A stretch of DNA of 50,946 nucleotides from an uncultured Clostridia bacterium (GTDB lineage Bacteria > Bacillota > Clostridia > Oscillospirales > Acutalibacteraceae): assembly GCA_947593615.1 (NCBI GenBank), contig CANQDR010000013.1:1-50946 (forward strand). The letters run 5' to 3'. The translations under genes were made by a program, and so were the position numbers. The stretch's first letter is position 1. Each line of letters starts with the position of its first letter. Under the pieces are notes generated by a model. It saw only the letters and a program-made list of their open reading frames with translations. It did no database searches and was not told the DNA's origin. Shown here piece after piece: positions 39,576-47,356 of this stretch.

Positions 39576-41906
39576 ATGTGTGGTATTTGCGGATTTACGG
39601 GACAAATTGCAGACAGAGATGATGTCATCAGAAATATGACTGAGGTCATCACTCACAGAGGTCCTGACTCTGACGGATTTTATACTAATGAATATATTTC
39701 AATGGGTTTCCGCCGCCTTTCTATTATTGACCTTGACGCAGGACACCAGCCTATTTACAATGAGGACAAATCATTGGTTCTCACCTTTAACGGCGAAATA
39801 TATAACTACAAGGAATTAAGAAAGGTTCTTATTCAGAAAGGACACAAATTCTATACCGATACCGACAGCGAAGTGCTCGTTCACGGCTTTGAGGAATGGC
39901 AGGAGGATCTGCTGACGAAACTCAGAGGTATGTTTGGATTTGCAATCTACAACACAAAGGATAACTCAATTTTCATAGCGCGCGACTTTTTTGGAATTAA
40001 GCCTATGCACTATACTAAAATCGGTGACGATTTTGTTTATGCAAGCGAAATAAAAAGTATTCTTGAGCATCCCAATTTTGTCAAGAAGTTCAACACAAGG
40101 GCGCTTGACACTTATCTATCTTTCCAGTACGCAGTACCTCCCGAAACATTCTTTGAGGGTGTATACTGTCTTATGCCCGGACATTATCTGTGGTATCGCG
40201 ACGGAGAAATTGAAACCACGCGTTATTGGGAACCAAAATTTACTCCGAACGAAGAAATAAGCGAAGAACAGGCTGTAAATGAAATTGAAAAGGTATTTGA
40301 AAATTCAGTAAACGCTCATAAAATTGCCGATGTTGAGGTTGGATGTTTTCTTTCAAGCGGTGTTGACTCAAGCTATGTTTCAACGTATTTTGCAGACCAG
40401 AAAACATTTACGGTAGGTTTTGATTTCGGTGAAAAGTATAATGAAATAAGCTGGGCAAAAGATCTGAGCGAAAAAATCGGCGTTGAACACCACACGCATT
40501 TGATTTCAAGTGAAGAATTCTGGGACGCAGTCCCGACCGTTCAGTATCATATGGATCAGCCCCTTGCCGACCCGTCCTGTATTGCACTTTACTTTGTATC
40601 ACGTCTTGCAAGCCAGTATGTAAAGGTTGTGCTTTCGGGAGAGGGTGCCGACGAGCTGTTCGGAGGCTACACTTGCTACAACGACCCGAGAGTATTTAAA
40701 ATATATCAAACCATTGTTCCTCATTGCATACGCAAGGCTGTCAGAGCCTTATGCAGAAAGCTTCCCGACATCAAGGGCAGAGATTACTTTATTCGTGCCT
40801 GCGACCCCCTTGAGGAGCGTTATATCGGCAATGCGTTTATGTATGATTTAAAGCAGAAAAAGGCTCTGCTTAAAGACCCTTCAATTGCAACTCGTCCGCA
40901 GGACTATGCAAGAAAATATTATTACCGCTGCAGAAAATATGACGACGTAACAAAAATGCAGTATCTTGACATAAATATGTGGATGGTCGGCGACATTCTT
41001 CTTAAAGCCGACAGAATGAGTATGGCAAACTCGCTTGAGCTGAGAGTTCCGTTCCTTGACAAAGAAGTGTTTAAGGTGGCTTCTTCTCTGCCTACCCGTC
41101 TGCGCTGCAATAAATCAAACACAAAGTATGCTATGCGCAAGGCGGCTGTCCGTCATATGCCTGAGGCTACAGCAGAAAAAGAAAAACTTGGTTTCCCTGT
41201 TCCCACCAGAGTATGGCTCAGGGATGAAAAATATTATAACGTGGTTAAAAAGAAATTTAAGGGCAAAACTGCCGAGAAATTCTTTAATACCGACACTCTT
41301 GTTGCTTGGCTTGACGAGCATTTCAGCGGCAAGGAAGATAACAGCCGCAGAGTCTGGACTGTTTATGTATTCCTTGTATGGTACGATATTTATTTTGACG
41401 ATGATTCAAATAAAGTTGAAAAGCCCATAAATCATCTTGACGAGCTTAAAGCTATTGCAGAGGCAAGACGCGACAAGCAGATCGACGCTCCCGGCGAGGT
41501 TATAATGGCCGCGGCAGAAGCAGTTGATGAAAATTATGACGCTCCCGATTTCGGTGCTGACACAAGTCAAAATTCAGATAACACTATCGATACTGAGCAA
41601 ACCGAAGAAACATATCATGACGACGGAAGCGAGCCTGCTATAGTAGAAACTGAGGAAGAGCCTGTACAGCAAGATGAGCAAAAGCAGGAGGAGTATGTGA
41701 ATATTTCAAATCCGGAGGATAATGAAATATATGACGCTCCGCGCAAGCCTCAAACTCCGCAGGAGCAGGTTCAAATGGCTATAGAGGGCATTGAAAAACG
41801 CTCAAAATACCTTGATGAACCGAATGTAATTTCTGACGAAGCCGTTGACAGTATTTTGAGTTCAATTCATTTATACGATGATGAAACCGACAAAACAGAA
41901 GAATAA
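39576..41906 (+). CDS. asnB: Asparagine synthase (glutamine-hydrolysing) with an acidic C-terminal tail
   Basis: This enzyme makes asparagine from aspartate, ATP and glutamine. Residues 1-190 form the class II glutaminase domain with the N-terminal nucleophile Cys2 (MCGICGF), and residues 230-620 form the ATP-pyrophosphatase synthase domain, with SSGVDSSYVSTYF and SGEGADELFGGY. Typical AsnB is about 500-630 residues. This one is 776 because of a 150-residue tail that is mostly acidic and Gln-rich, probably disordered, and ends in a short helical segment (MAIEGIEKRSKYLDE). The ATG has AAAGGGG. It is monocistronic. The tail's role is unknown. Confidence 0.93.
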   Translation: MCGICGFTGQIADRDDVIRNMTEVITHRGPDSDGFYTNEYISMGFRRLSIIDLDAGHQPIYNEDKSLVLTFNGEIYNYKELRKVLIQKGHKFYTDTDSEVLVHGFEEWQEDLLTKLRGMFGFAIYNTKDNSIFIARDFFGIKPMHYTKIGDDFVYASEIKSILEHPNFVKKFNTRALDTYLSFQYAVPPETFFEGVYCLMPGHYLWYRDGEIETTRYWEPKFTPNEEISEEQAVNEIEKVFENSVNAHKIADVEVGCFLSSGVDSSYVSTYFADQKTFTVGFDFGEKYNEISWAKDLSEKIGVEHHTHLISSEEFWDAVPTVQYHMDQPLADPSCIALYFVSRLASQYVKVVLSGEGADELFGGYTCYNDPRVFKIYQTIVPHCIRKAVRALCRKLPDIKGRDYFIRACDPLEERYIGNAFMYDLKQKKALLKDPSIATRPQDYARKYYYRCRKYDDVTKMQYLDINMWMVGDILLKADRMSMANSLELRVPFLDKEVFKVASSLPTRLRCNKSNTKYAMRKAAVRHMPEATAEKEKLGFPVPTRVWLRDEKYYNVVKKKFKGKTAEKFFNTDTLVAWLDEHFSGKEDNSRRVWTVYVFLVWYDIYFDDDSNKVEKPINHLDELKAIAEARRDKQIDAPGEVIMAAAEAVDENYDAPDFGADTSQNSDNTIDTEQTEETYHDDGSEPAIVETEEEPVQQDEQKQEEYVNISNPEDNEIYDAPRKPQTPQEQVQMAIEGIEKRSKYLDEPNVISDEAVDSILSSIHLYDDETDKTEE

Positions 41907-41920
41907 TTTTTAACTTATAA

Positions 41921-41949
41921 TTTAAGGGTAACCTTTGGTTACCCTTAAA
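41921..41949 (+). terminator. asnB downstream hairpin
   Basis: TTTAAGGGTAACC and GGTTACCCTTAAA form a 13-bp perfect stem with a 3-base loop, 15 bases after the stop. A T run is lacking, so termination is probable but not certain. Confidence 0.55.
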
Positions 41950-42043
41950 TACTATAGCTCTTGTTATATTTGAGTTACTTCTCACACTCTCTTAATAATT
42001 TGTTTAATATCTTTTGCTCTAAAAAATAATATCGGGTGAATTT

Positions 42044-42820
42044 ATGGTTTATTTATTTAAAAAACTTAAAATTGCGTATATAGTTACCATATCTGTTATT
42101 TTAATTCTTTTTATAATTAACTATTCTTACATACTTATACAAAATCAATTAAACTATCAATTTATAATATTTATTTATATATTGGCGGCGTGGATTTCTA
42201 TGTTTGTTTTTTCACTTGTTGCAAACATAAAACACAATCAGTTATGTATGATACTGAATAAAGACTGCGACCCTGTTAAATTTATAAACGCATATTTTCC
42301 CTTAACACAAAAATATGCGCCCTATAAGGTAAAAGCGCTTACACTTCTTAACTTAACCTCTGGATACATAAATTCAGGTGACTTTATTCAGGCAAAGAAT
42401 GTTCTTAACAGCATTGATGTTCAAAGAATAAACTTTGCAGAAACAGTGCAGTATTATAATTTGTGGACTGTAATATTTATTGACGAAGGCAGAATAAAAG
42501 ATGCCGAAAATTCTCTTAATTATACAAGCCAATATATTCGCAATAAAAAATTAAATAAAAGGCTGTCTCATTTTCTCCTTGAACAATACAACACAAATGC
42601 CGCAAGAATAAATATTGCAAATAATCATTTTATCGGAGCGGAAGAGACTCTGAACAATCTTTTTAATTCTGCGGAATGTCAACTTAATAAGGTTAGACTA
42701 AAGTATTACTTAGCAATGCTTTATAATAAACAAAACAGGAATAACGAAGCAGTTTCAGCTCTACAGTACGTTGCTGAAAACGGCGGCACATTATATATTG
42801 CATTAAAAGCAAGGGAATAA
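42044..42820 (+). CDS. Membrane protein with TPR-like helical repeats
   Basis: I do not recognise the family. The 258-residue protein has two N-terminal membrane helices (about 10-28 and 42-62) and then only soluble helices that look like tetratricopeptide-type pairs (for example AETVQYYNLWTVIFIDEGRI and LNKVRLKYYLAMLYNKQNRN). This topology suits a membrane-attached scaffold facing the cytosol. The ATG has GGGTG 5 bases upstream. It is monocistronic between asnB and the M14 peptidase; no functional link is apparent. Confidence 0.65.
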   Translation: MVYLFKKLKIAYIVTISVILILFIINYSYILIQNQLNYQFIIFIYILAAWISMFVFSLVANIKHNQLCMILNKDCDPVKFINAYFPLTQKYAPYKVKALTLLNLTSGYINSGDFIQAKNVLNSIDVQRINFAETVQYYNLWTVIFIDEGRIKDAENSLNYTSQYIRNKKLNKRLSHFLLEQYNTNAARINIANNHFIGAEETLNNLFNSAECQLNKVRLKYYLAMLYNKQNRNNEAVSALQYVAENGGTLYIALKARE

Positions 42821-42896
42821 CTTTACGGCATTAATACAACTTAACAATAGAAAATATAAGTTTTTTGCCGTCAAATTGTTATTTATACAGACATAA

Positions 42897-43790
42897 TTAA
42901 AAAACTACGCCAAGGCACAGAATATTTTGCAATATTTTGTATTCATCCTCAAAATCCGAAAGCGGCAGAGGATTTTCTCCAAGTCCCATTTCAATGGTGA
43001 GCGCAGGTCTTTTAAATTCTTCTATAAACCAATCCTTAAATCCGCCGCCCGTTGCAATTTCATCGGGGTTAGATATATTATAACCGCTGACCTGAGAAAA
43101 AACGGATGCAAGCCTGAAACTCAGCATCGGAGTATTCTTTCCGAATGCACAGTAAATTTCCCTACCCTGACTGTGAAGAGCAATTGCTCTTTCAAAATTG
43201 ATATTTCTGCAAAGCCTTGTAAGCATTTTTGTTTCCGGCTCGCTTTCAGGAAAATTTCCGCCGAAACGCGTTGGCGACGGTCCGTTTATATTCAGGCTTA
43301 TTTCACGTTTTTTAAGCTCACACCAACCTGCATTAAAATTGTGGTTTATATCGACTCCCCTTGCATTTGCCTGCCATTTGCAGGTGTTGTCCGATACTTC
43401 TTCAACAAGCGATCTGTATCTCATTGCAGCGCCGCTGCCGTGCAGAGCGATTTCAACACCGTCGGGATTTACACACGGAATAATTGTCAATCCCCTTATT
43501 TTCAGAAAATCCCCTATGTTATATCCACCTGTCGATGTATCATTTTTCATAGAGAAAGCACATTCATCAAAAAATTTGAGAAGGGCAAGAATTGTAAGAT
43601 ATTCCGAACCATGAAAACCGCCGCAGTACAGCACGCGGTTTTTGGTGTTGCCTATATGCAGAACATCAATATATCTGCCGCAAACGCTTTTCCCTTCAAA
43701 GGAATGTTTTATAAAACCGTATTTTTCATATATGCTGTTTATAATATCTTTTCTTGTTTTGCAGTCGGGAAAAACATTGTAATTTATCAT
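42897..43790 (-). CDS. M14 zinc carboxypeptidase, possible gamma-D-glutamyl-diaminopimelate type
   Basis: The 297-residue protein has the metallo-carboxypeptidase ligands HxxE in GGFHGSEYL and a His in ALHSQGREIY, with the catalytic Glu in LTIEMGLGENPLP. No signal peptide is visible, so it is probably cytosolic and may trim imported peptidoglycan peptides, as MpaA-like enzymes do. The ATG has AAGGG 5 bases upstream. It is divergent from the NUDIX gene with only 47 bases between, so the two share a short promoter region. Confidence 0.88.
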   Translation of the reverse strand: MINYNVFPDCKTRKDIINSIYEKYGFIKHSFEGKSVCGRYIDVLHIGNTKNRVLYCGGFHGSEYLTILALLKFFDECAFSMKNDTSTGGYNIGDFLKIRGLTIIPCVNPDGVEIALHGSGAAMRYRSLVEEVSDNTCKWQANARGVDINHNFNAGWCELKKREISLNINGPSPTRFGGNFPESEPETKMLTRLCRNINFERAIALHSQGREIYCAFGKNTPMLSFRLASVFSQVSGYNISNPDEIATGGGFKDWFIEEFKRPALTIEMGLGENPLPLSDFEDEYKILQNILCLGVVF

Positions 43791-43837
43791 ATCAACCCTT
43801 ATCCTTTCTTTTAAATCTGTAATACGGAGGCAATTTT

Positions 43838-44389
43838 ATGAAACTTACGGAAAAAACTCTGTCAAGCAAAAATATATTTAAAGGCAAAATTCTTGATATT
43901 ACGCTTGATGACGTTGAGCTTCCCGACGGAAAAAAATCAAAGCGCGAGGTCGTTAATCACCCCGGAGGTGTGGCTGTCGCCGCTCTTGACGAGGAGAATA
44001 ATCTTATTTTTGTAAAACAATTTCGTTATCCGTATAAGGAGGTTGTACTTGAACTGCCTGCCGGAAAGCTTGAAAAGGGTTCAACTCCGCTTGAAAACGG
44101 TAAGCGCGAGCTTTTTGAAGAAACAGGTGCCGAGGGATATTCATATATATCGCTGGGGCAGGTTTATCCGTCGCCGGGTTACACCTCAGAAGTGATTCAC
44201 CTGTATGCCTGCAAAATAAAAACTATGAGTGAAAACCGTCTTGATGACGGCGAGTTTCTTAATATAGAAAAAATTCCGCTTGATACAGCCGTTGAAATGG
44301 TTTTAAACAATCGTATTCCCGACGCAAAAACACAAATTGCCGTGCTTAAAACGGCAATATTGTTTGGTAAAAATCAGTTTAAAAGCTAA
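43838..44389 (+). CDS. NUDIX hydrolase, ADP-ribose pyrophosphatase-like
   Basis: This 183-residue enzyme should cleave ADP-ribose to AMP and ribose 5-phosphate. ELPAGKLEKG, followed by RELFEETGAEG, is the Nudix box. In the consensus G-x5-E-x7-REUxEExGU the first Glu is replaced by Ser, while the REUxEE core is intact, so the enzyme is probably active. VYPSPGYTSEVIHLYAC and KREVVNHPGGVAV are typical of the ADPRase branch. The ATG has GGAGG about 8 bases upstream. ribF follows after 32 bases on the same strand. Removal of free ADP-ribose fits the SirTM/macrodomain cassette 39 kb away, by inference only. Confidence 0.9.
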   Translation: MKLTEKTLSSKNIFKGKILDITLDDVELPDGKKSKREVVNHPGGVAVAALDEENNLIFVKQFRYPYKEVVLELPAGKLEKGSTPLENGKRELFEETGAEGYSYISLGQVYPSPGYTSEVIHLYACKIKTMSENRLDDGEFLNIEKIPLDTAVEMVLNNRIPDAKTQIAVLKTAILFGKNQFKS

Positions 44390-44421
44390 ACTTTCTAAAA
44401 TATGAGGTACGGATAATTTTT

Positions 44422-45342
44422 ATGCAAACTTTCTTTGAAATATTACCTGAAAAACAGAATACCGCTATTGCTTTAGGCTACTTTGACGGACTTCACAAAG
44501 GACACCGCAATGTAATTTTGCGTACAGTAAACGAAAAACAAAACGGATTTACCGCAGTATGCTTTACCTTTTTGCAAAGTCCGAAAAGTGTTTTGACAGG
44601 TAGCTCTGGATGTTGTTTAATGACAGCGGATGATAAAATAAAAACGCTTGATATGCTTGGAATTGACCACACATATCAGGCGGATTTCAGAAAAATTATG
44701 AATATGTCCGCAAGAGAATTTGTAAAAGAAATTCTTATTGACACCCTCAACGCCCAAAAACTGTTTTGCGGATTTAATTACCGCTTCGGAAAAAACGGCG
44801 AGGGCAATGTTGAAACACTTAAAAGTCTTTGCAGTGACTATAATATTGATGTCAGTGTTGTTCCTGCCGAAGAATGCGAAAATCAGATTATTTCATCTAC
44901 CCTTATACGAAATCTCATAAAAGCGGGAGATATTAAGAAAGCCAATGAACTGCTTTGTAGTAAATTCGGGTTTTGCGCAGTAATTGAGCACGGAAGAAAA
45001 CTCGGCAGAGAACTCGGAACTCCTACAATCAATCAGCCGCTTTGCAAAGAACTTGTCGTGCCGAAATTTGGCGTATACGCTTCTGCTGTTACACTTGAAA
45101 ACGGCATAAAATACTGCGGAGTAACAAATATAGGTGTAAAACCGACCGTAGGAAGTCCTGCTCCGCTTTGTGAAACGTGGATGCCGGAATACCGAGGAGA
45201 TGAAATCTATGGTCAATATGCCGACGTCAGGCTTCTTGACTTTATAAGACCGGAAAAGAAGTTTTCAGGAATTGACGAACTGAAAAACGCTATTATAGAC
45301 AACAGCAAAACTGCAAAAGAGATTTTTGATTCCTCAATATGA
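44422..45342 (+). CDS. ribF: Bifunctional riboflavin kinase / FMN adenylyltransferase
   Basis: RibF makes FMN and FAD from riboflavin. The 306-residue protein has the N-terminal nucleotidyltransferase with ALGYFDGLHKGHRNVILR and ISSTLIRNLI, and the C-terminal kinase with GRKLGRELGTPTIN and the conserved VTNIGVKPTVG. It follows the NUDIX gene closely and probably shares its transcript. FMN and FAD supply fits the many flavoproteins in this window. Confidence 0.95.
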   Translation: MQTFFEILPEKQNTAIALGYFDGLHKGHRNVILRTVNEKQNGFTAVCFTFLQSPKSVLTGSSGCCLMTADDKIKTLDMLGIDHTYQADFRKIMNMSAREFVKEILIDTLNAQKLFCGFNYRFGKNGEGNVETLKSLCSDYNIDVSVVPAEECENQIISSTLIRNLIKAGDIKKANELLCSKFGFCAVIEHGRKLGRELGTPTINQPLCKELVVPKFGVYASAVTLENGIKYCGVTNIGVKPTVGSPAPLCETWMPEYRGDEIYGQYADVRLLDFIRPEKKFSGIDELKNAIIDNSKTAKEIFDSSI

Positions 45343-45376
45343 ATTTTATATGAATTTTATAAATTAAACATAAAGA

Positions 45377-45421
45377 AAAGCTGTAGTAAACGGTTCTGAA
45401 TTGACCATTTATTACAGCTTT
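45377..45421. terminator. Bidirectional terminator between ribF and the XRE gene
   Basis: AAAGCTGTAGTAAA pairs with TTTATTACAGCTTT (with an inner GGT/ACC), followed by ATTTATTT on the plus strand. It serves ribF and the convergent XRE gene. Confidence 0.65.
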
Positions 45422-45638
45422 ATTTATTTAATGCCGGATTATCTACTCTCATTAAAATATAATCTATTGAAACATTAAAATAATCAGCAATATTTATTAA
45501 TGTTTCATAATCTGCCTGTCTTGCACCGTTTTCATAGCGGCTGATCGAATTTTGATTCATATTCAAGTCCAATGCCATTTTAAGCTGTGTAATTCCCTTT
45601 GACTTGCGCAGCTTTTTTATTCTTGTTTTTACTATCAA
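45420..45638 (-). CDS. XRE-family (Cro/C1-type) transcriptional regulator
   Basis: The 72-residue protein is essentially one helix-turn-helix domain: RIKKLRKSKGITQLKMALDL, NMNQNSISRYENGARQADYETLINIADYFNVSIDYI. It starts at TTG 45638, about 10 bases after AGGAG; the ATG-initiated frame to 45707 runs through the operator and would be missed by the promoter. A 10-bp inverted operator lies at 45663-45703. The neighbour is a decayed mobile-element-type ORF, so it probably remains from an old element. Confidence 0.78.
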   Translation of the reverse strand: MIVKTRIKKLRKSKGITQLKMALDLNMNQNSISRYENGARQADYETLINIADYFNVSIDYILMRVDNPALNK

Positions 45639-45662
45639 CTTAGTAATCACTCCTAAAATAAG

Positions 45663-45703
45663 TATACCAAAATGGCATAATGCAGATATCCCGTTTTGGT
45701 ATA
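45663..45703. promoter_or_regulatory. Probable XRE operator
   Basis: TATACCAAAA (45663-45672) and TTTTGGTATA (45694-45703) are perfect inverted arms with a 21-base spacer. The inner arm includes a -10-like TATACT on the minus strand with a TGG extension. It lies between the XRE gene and the decayed ORF, which face away from each other. Confidence 0.55.
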
Positions 45704-45721
45704 TCATCTGAATAAGAGGTG

Positions 45722-45955
45722 ATGAAATTTTAGAAAAAAAGAGACATATTATTCTTGGACAGCGATGGTAATGTTTTATTTGACATTCCTAACGGCGGAT
45801 TCATTAAACCGACCTATGGTAACGGAGACAGCAAATATGCTTTATGCCATTATATAGATGAGTAACAGGTTTAAATAGACGGATACAGTTTGAAGATTCA
45901 ACAATTTACATTAAAGATGAAATATAATGGGATTGATTTTACTCCTATAAAATGA
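45722..45955 (+). pseudogene. Decayed small ORF resembling integrative-element proteins (LPD28-like)
   Basis: One single frame reads through the whole stretch with three stop codons (TAG at 45731, TAA at 45863 and 45872) and no frameshift. The intact parts read LDSDGNVLFDIPNGGFIKPT, YGNGDSKYALCHYIDE, then IDGYSLKIQQFTLKMKYNGI and DFTPIK. The pattern (a short beta start, a 'CHYIDE' segment, then 'IDGY...ERNGIDF') is like the small LPD28-type proteins of Clostridia integrative and conjugative elements, from memory. Point-mutation decay is the simplest reading. DNA from 45956 to 46031 shows nothing. Confidence 0.55.
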
Positions 45956-46031
45956 ACTATATGGATAAAATTTTTAATTCATAAATATCAAATGAATCCT
46001 CTTACAGATAAACAAATCATATAACAATAAA

Positions 46032-46060
46032 AACGCTTGGATAAATACCAAGCGCTTTTT
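46032..46060 (-). terminator. Terminator of the pflBA operon
   Basis: AACGCTTGG and CCAAGCGCTT form a stem 14 bases after the glycosylase stop, followed on the minus strand by TTTTTATTG. Confidence 0.7.
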
Positions 46061-46073
46061 ACATTATAAATTA

Positions 46074-46565
46074 TTAATTTATTATTATTTTCCAAAACTC
46101 CTCCAGTCTGTCAAGCGAAAAAGCCGCATTTGCAGGACTGGTGGACGGCAGTTTAACCGCCTCTATACCTGTTTTGGGGAAAATATACTTTTTATAAAGA
46201 TTAAACGGCGTTGCACCGTTAACAAAAATTCTGTCAACCTTGCTGTTTTGCAGAATTACAGAAATATCATTCGGCACAACATTACGTATTGAGCTGTCGC
46301 TTGAGCCTGTAACCGTGCAGGAATGAATAACATCCCACAATGCTAAATTGTGACTGAGAATAATTTGCTTTTTCTGCTCAATGCTCTGCGGAACTTCCTC
46401 ATCAAATAACCTTGCAAGAAGCTTCCAAAATCTGTTTTGAGGATGTCCGTAAAAAAACCGTGATTCCCGAGATTTGGCAGACGGAAAACTGCCGAGAATA
46501 AGTCTCTTTGAATTTTCATCGTACAGCGGGGGAACAGGATGTACAAAATTTTGAGGTTCAGCCAT
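46074..46565 (-). CDS. DNA-deoxyinosine glycosylase (hypoxanthine-DNA glycosylase)
   Basis: This uracil-glycosylase-superfamily enzyme removes deamination products such as hypoxanthine from DNA. The 163-residue protein shows LILGSFPSAKSRESRFFYGH, NRFWKLLARL, LALWDVIHSCTVTGSSDSSI and the C-terminal LPSTSPANAAFS motif of the family. The ATG overlaps the end of pflA by 8 bases, so it is the third gene of the pflB-pflA transcript. Purine (inosine) damage repair in a ZTP-controlled operon is a coherent but unproven link. Confidence 0.87.
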   Translation of the reverse strand: MAEPQNFVHPVPPLYDENSKRLILGSFPSAKSRESRFFYGHPQNRFWKLLARLFDEEVPQSIEQKKQIILSHNLALWDVIHSCTVTGSSDSSIRNVVPNDISVILQNSKVDRIFVNGATPFNLYKKYIFPKTGIEAVKLPSTSPANAAFSLDRLEEFWKIIIN

Positions 46566-47295
46566 TTCTCATTCCCTCTTTTATAATTTTCAAAGCGTTT
46601 TCCGCGTCAGCTTCAGTAAGCTGGGGAGTATCTGCGAGCGGATAATCTATACCGAGATTTTCATATTTTGCCTTGCCGAGCGTGTGATACGGCAGGGTTT
46701 CAATTTTTTCAATATTTTTAATTTTCTTTAAAAACCTGCCGAGATTTAAAAGCTCTTCTCGTTTGTCGGTAATTCCCGGTACAATAACATGCCTTATTCT
46801 AATTTTTACATTTTTATTGTCAATATATTCGGCAAATCTTAAAATATTTTTATTTGAGCGTGAAGTCAGTTTTTTGTGTTCATCATCATCAATATGCTTT
46901 ATGTCAAGCATTACAAGGCCGCACACACTTAAAAGCACGTCAATTTTGCTCATCAGTTCTTTATTATCGGGGTCAAATACTATTCCCGACGTATCAAGGC
47001 AGGTATTAATACCGTTTTGCTTTGCAAGATCAAACAGCTCAATCAGAAAATCGAGTTGGAGCATGGGCTCGCCGCCCGTTGCGGTTATTCCGCCGGTTGT
47101 ATAAAATGCCGCATTTCGTTTAAATTTTTCAATTATTTCTTCTGCGGTGTACTGCGTACCTTTATTTGCTATCCACGTATCGGGATTATGGCAGTAAAGG
47201 CAGCGCATGGGACAGCCCTGAAAAAACACTACAAAACGCACACCGGGTCCGTCAACCGTACCGAAAGATTCAAAAGAATGAATATATCCAAGCAT
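46558..47295 (-). CDS. pflA: Pyruvate formate-lyase activating enzyme
   Basis: This radical-SAM enzyme installs the glycyl radical on PflB. The 246-residue protein begins MLGYIHSFESFGTVDGPGVR and has the radical-SAM cysteines CxxxCxxC at 28, 32 and 35 (FQGCPMRCLYCHNPDTW), followed by GGITATGGEPMLQ. The ATG at 47295 has GGAGT 6 bases upstream; an in-frame ATG at 47325 lacks one. A hairpin at 47328-47350 lies between it and pflB. Confidence 0.95.
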   Translation of the reverse strand: MLGYIHSFESFGTVDGPGVRFVVFFQGCPMRCLYCHNPDTWIANKGTQYTAEEIIEKFKRNAAFYTTGGITATGGEPMLQLDFLIELFDLAKQNGINTCLDTSGIVFDPDNKELMSKIDVLLSVCGLVMLDIKHIDDDEHKKLTSRSNKNILRFAEYIDNKNVKIRIRHVIVPGITDKREELLNLGRFLKKIKNIEKIETLPYHTLGKAKYENLGIDYPLADTPQLTEADAENALKIIKEGMRNG

Positions 47296-47327
47296 AATCT
47301 TACTCCATAGTTTTATATTATACAATA

Positions 47328-47350
47328 AGGGACATACAATGTATGTCCCT
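47328..47350 (-). repeat. Intergenic hairpin between pflB and pflA
   Basis: AGGGACATAC and GTATGTCCCT form a perfect 10-bp stem around AAT. There is no T run on the minus strand, so it more likely sets message stability than termination. Its TATGTCCCTG half is shared with the ppk2 terminator. Confidence 0.5.
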
Positions 47351-47356
47351 GCAATT

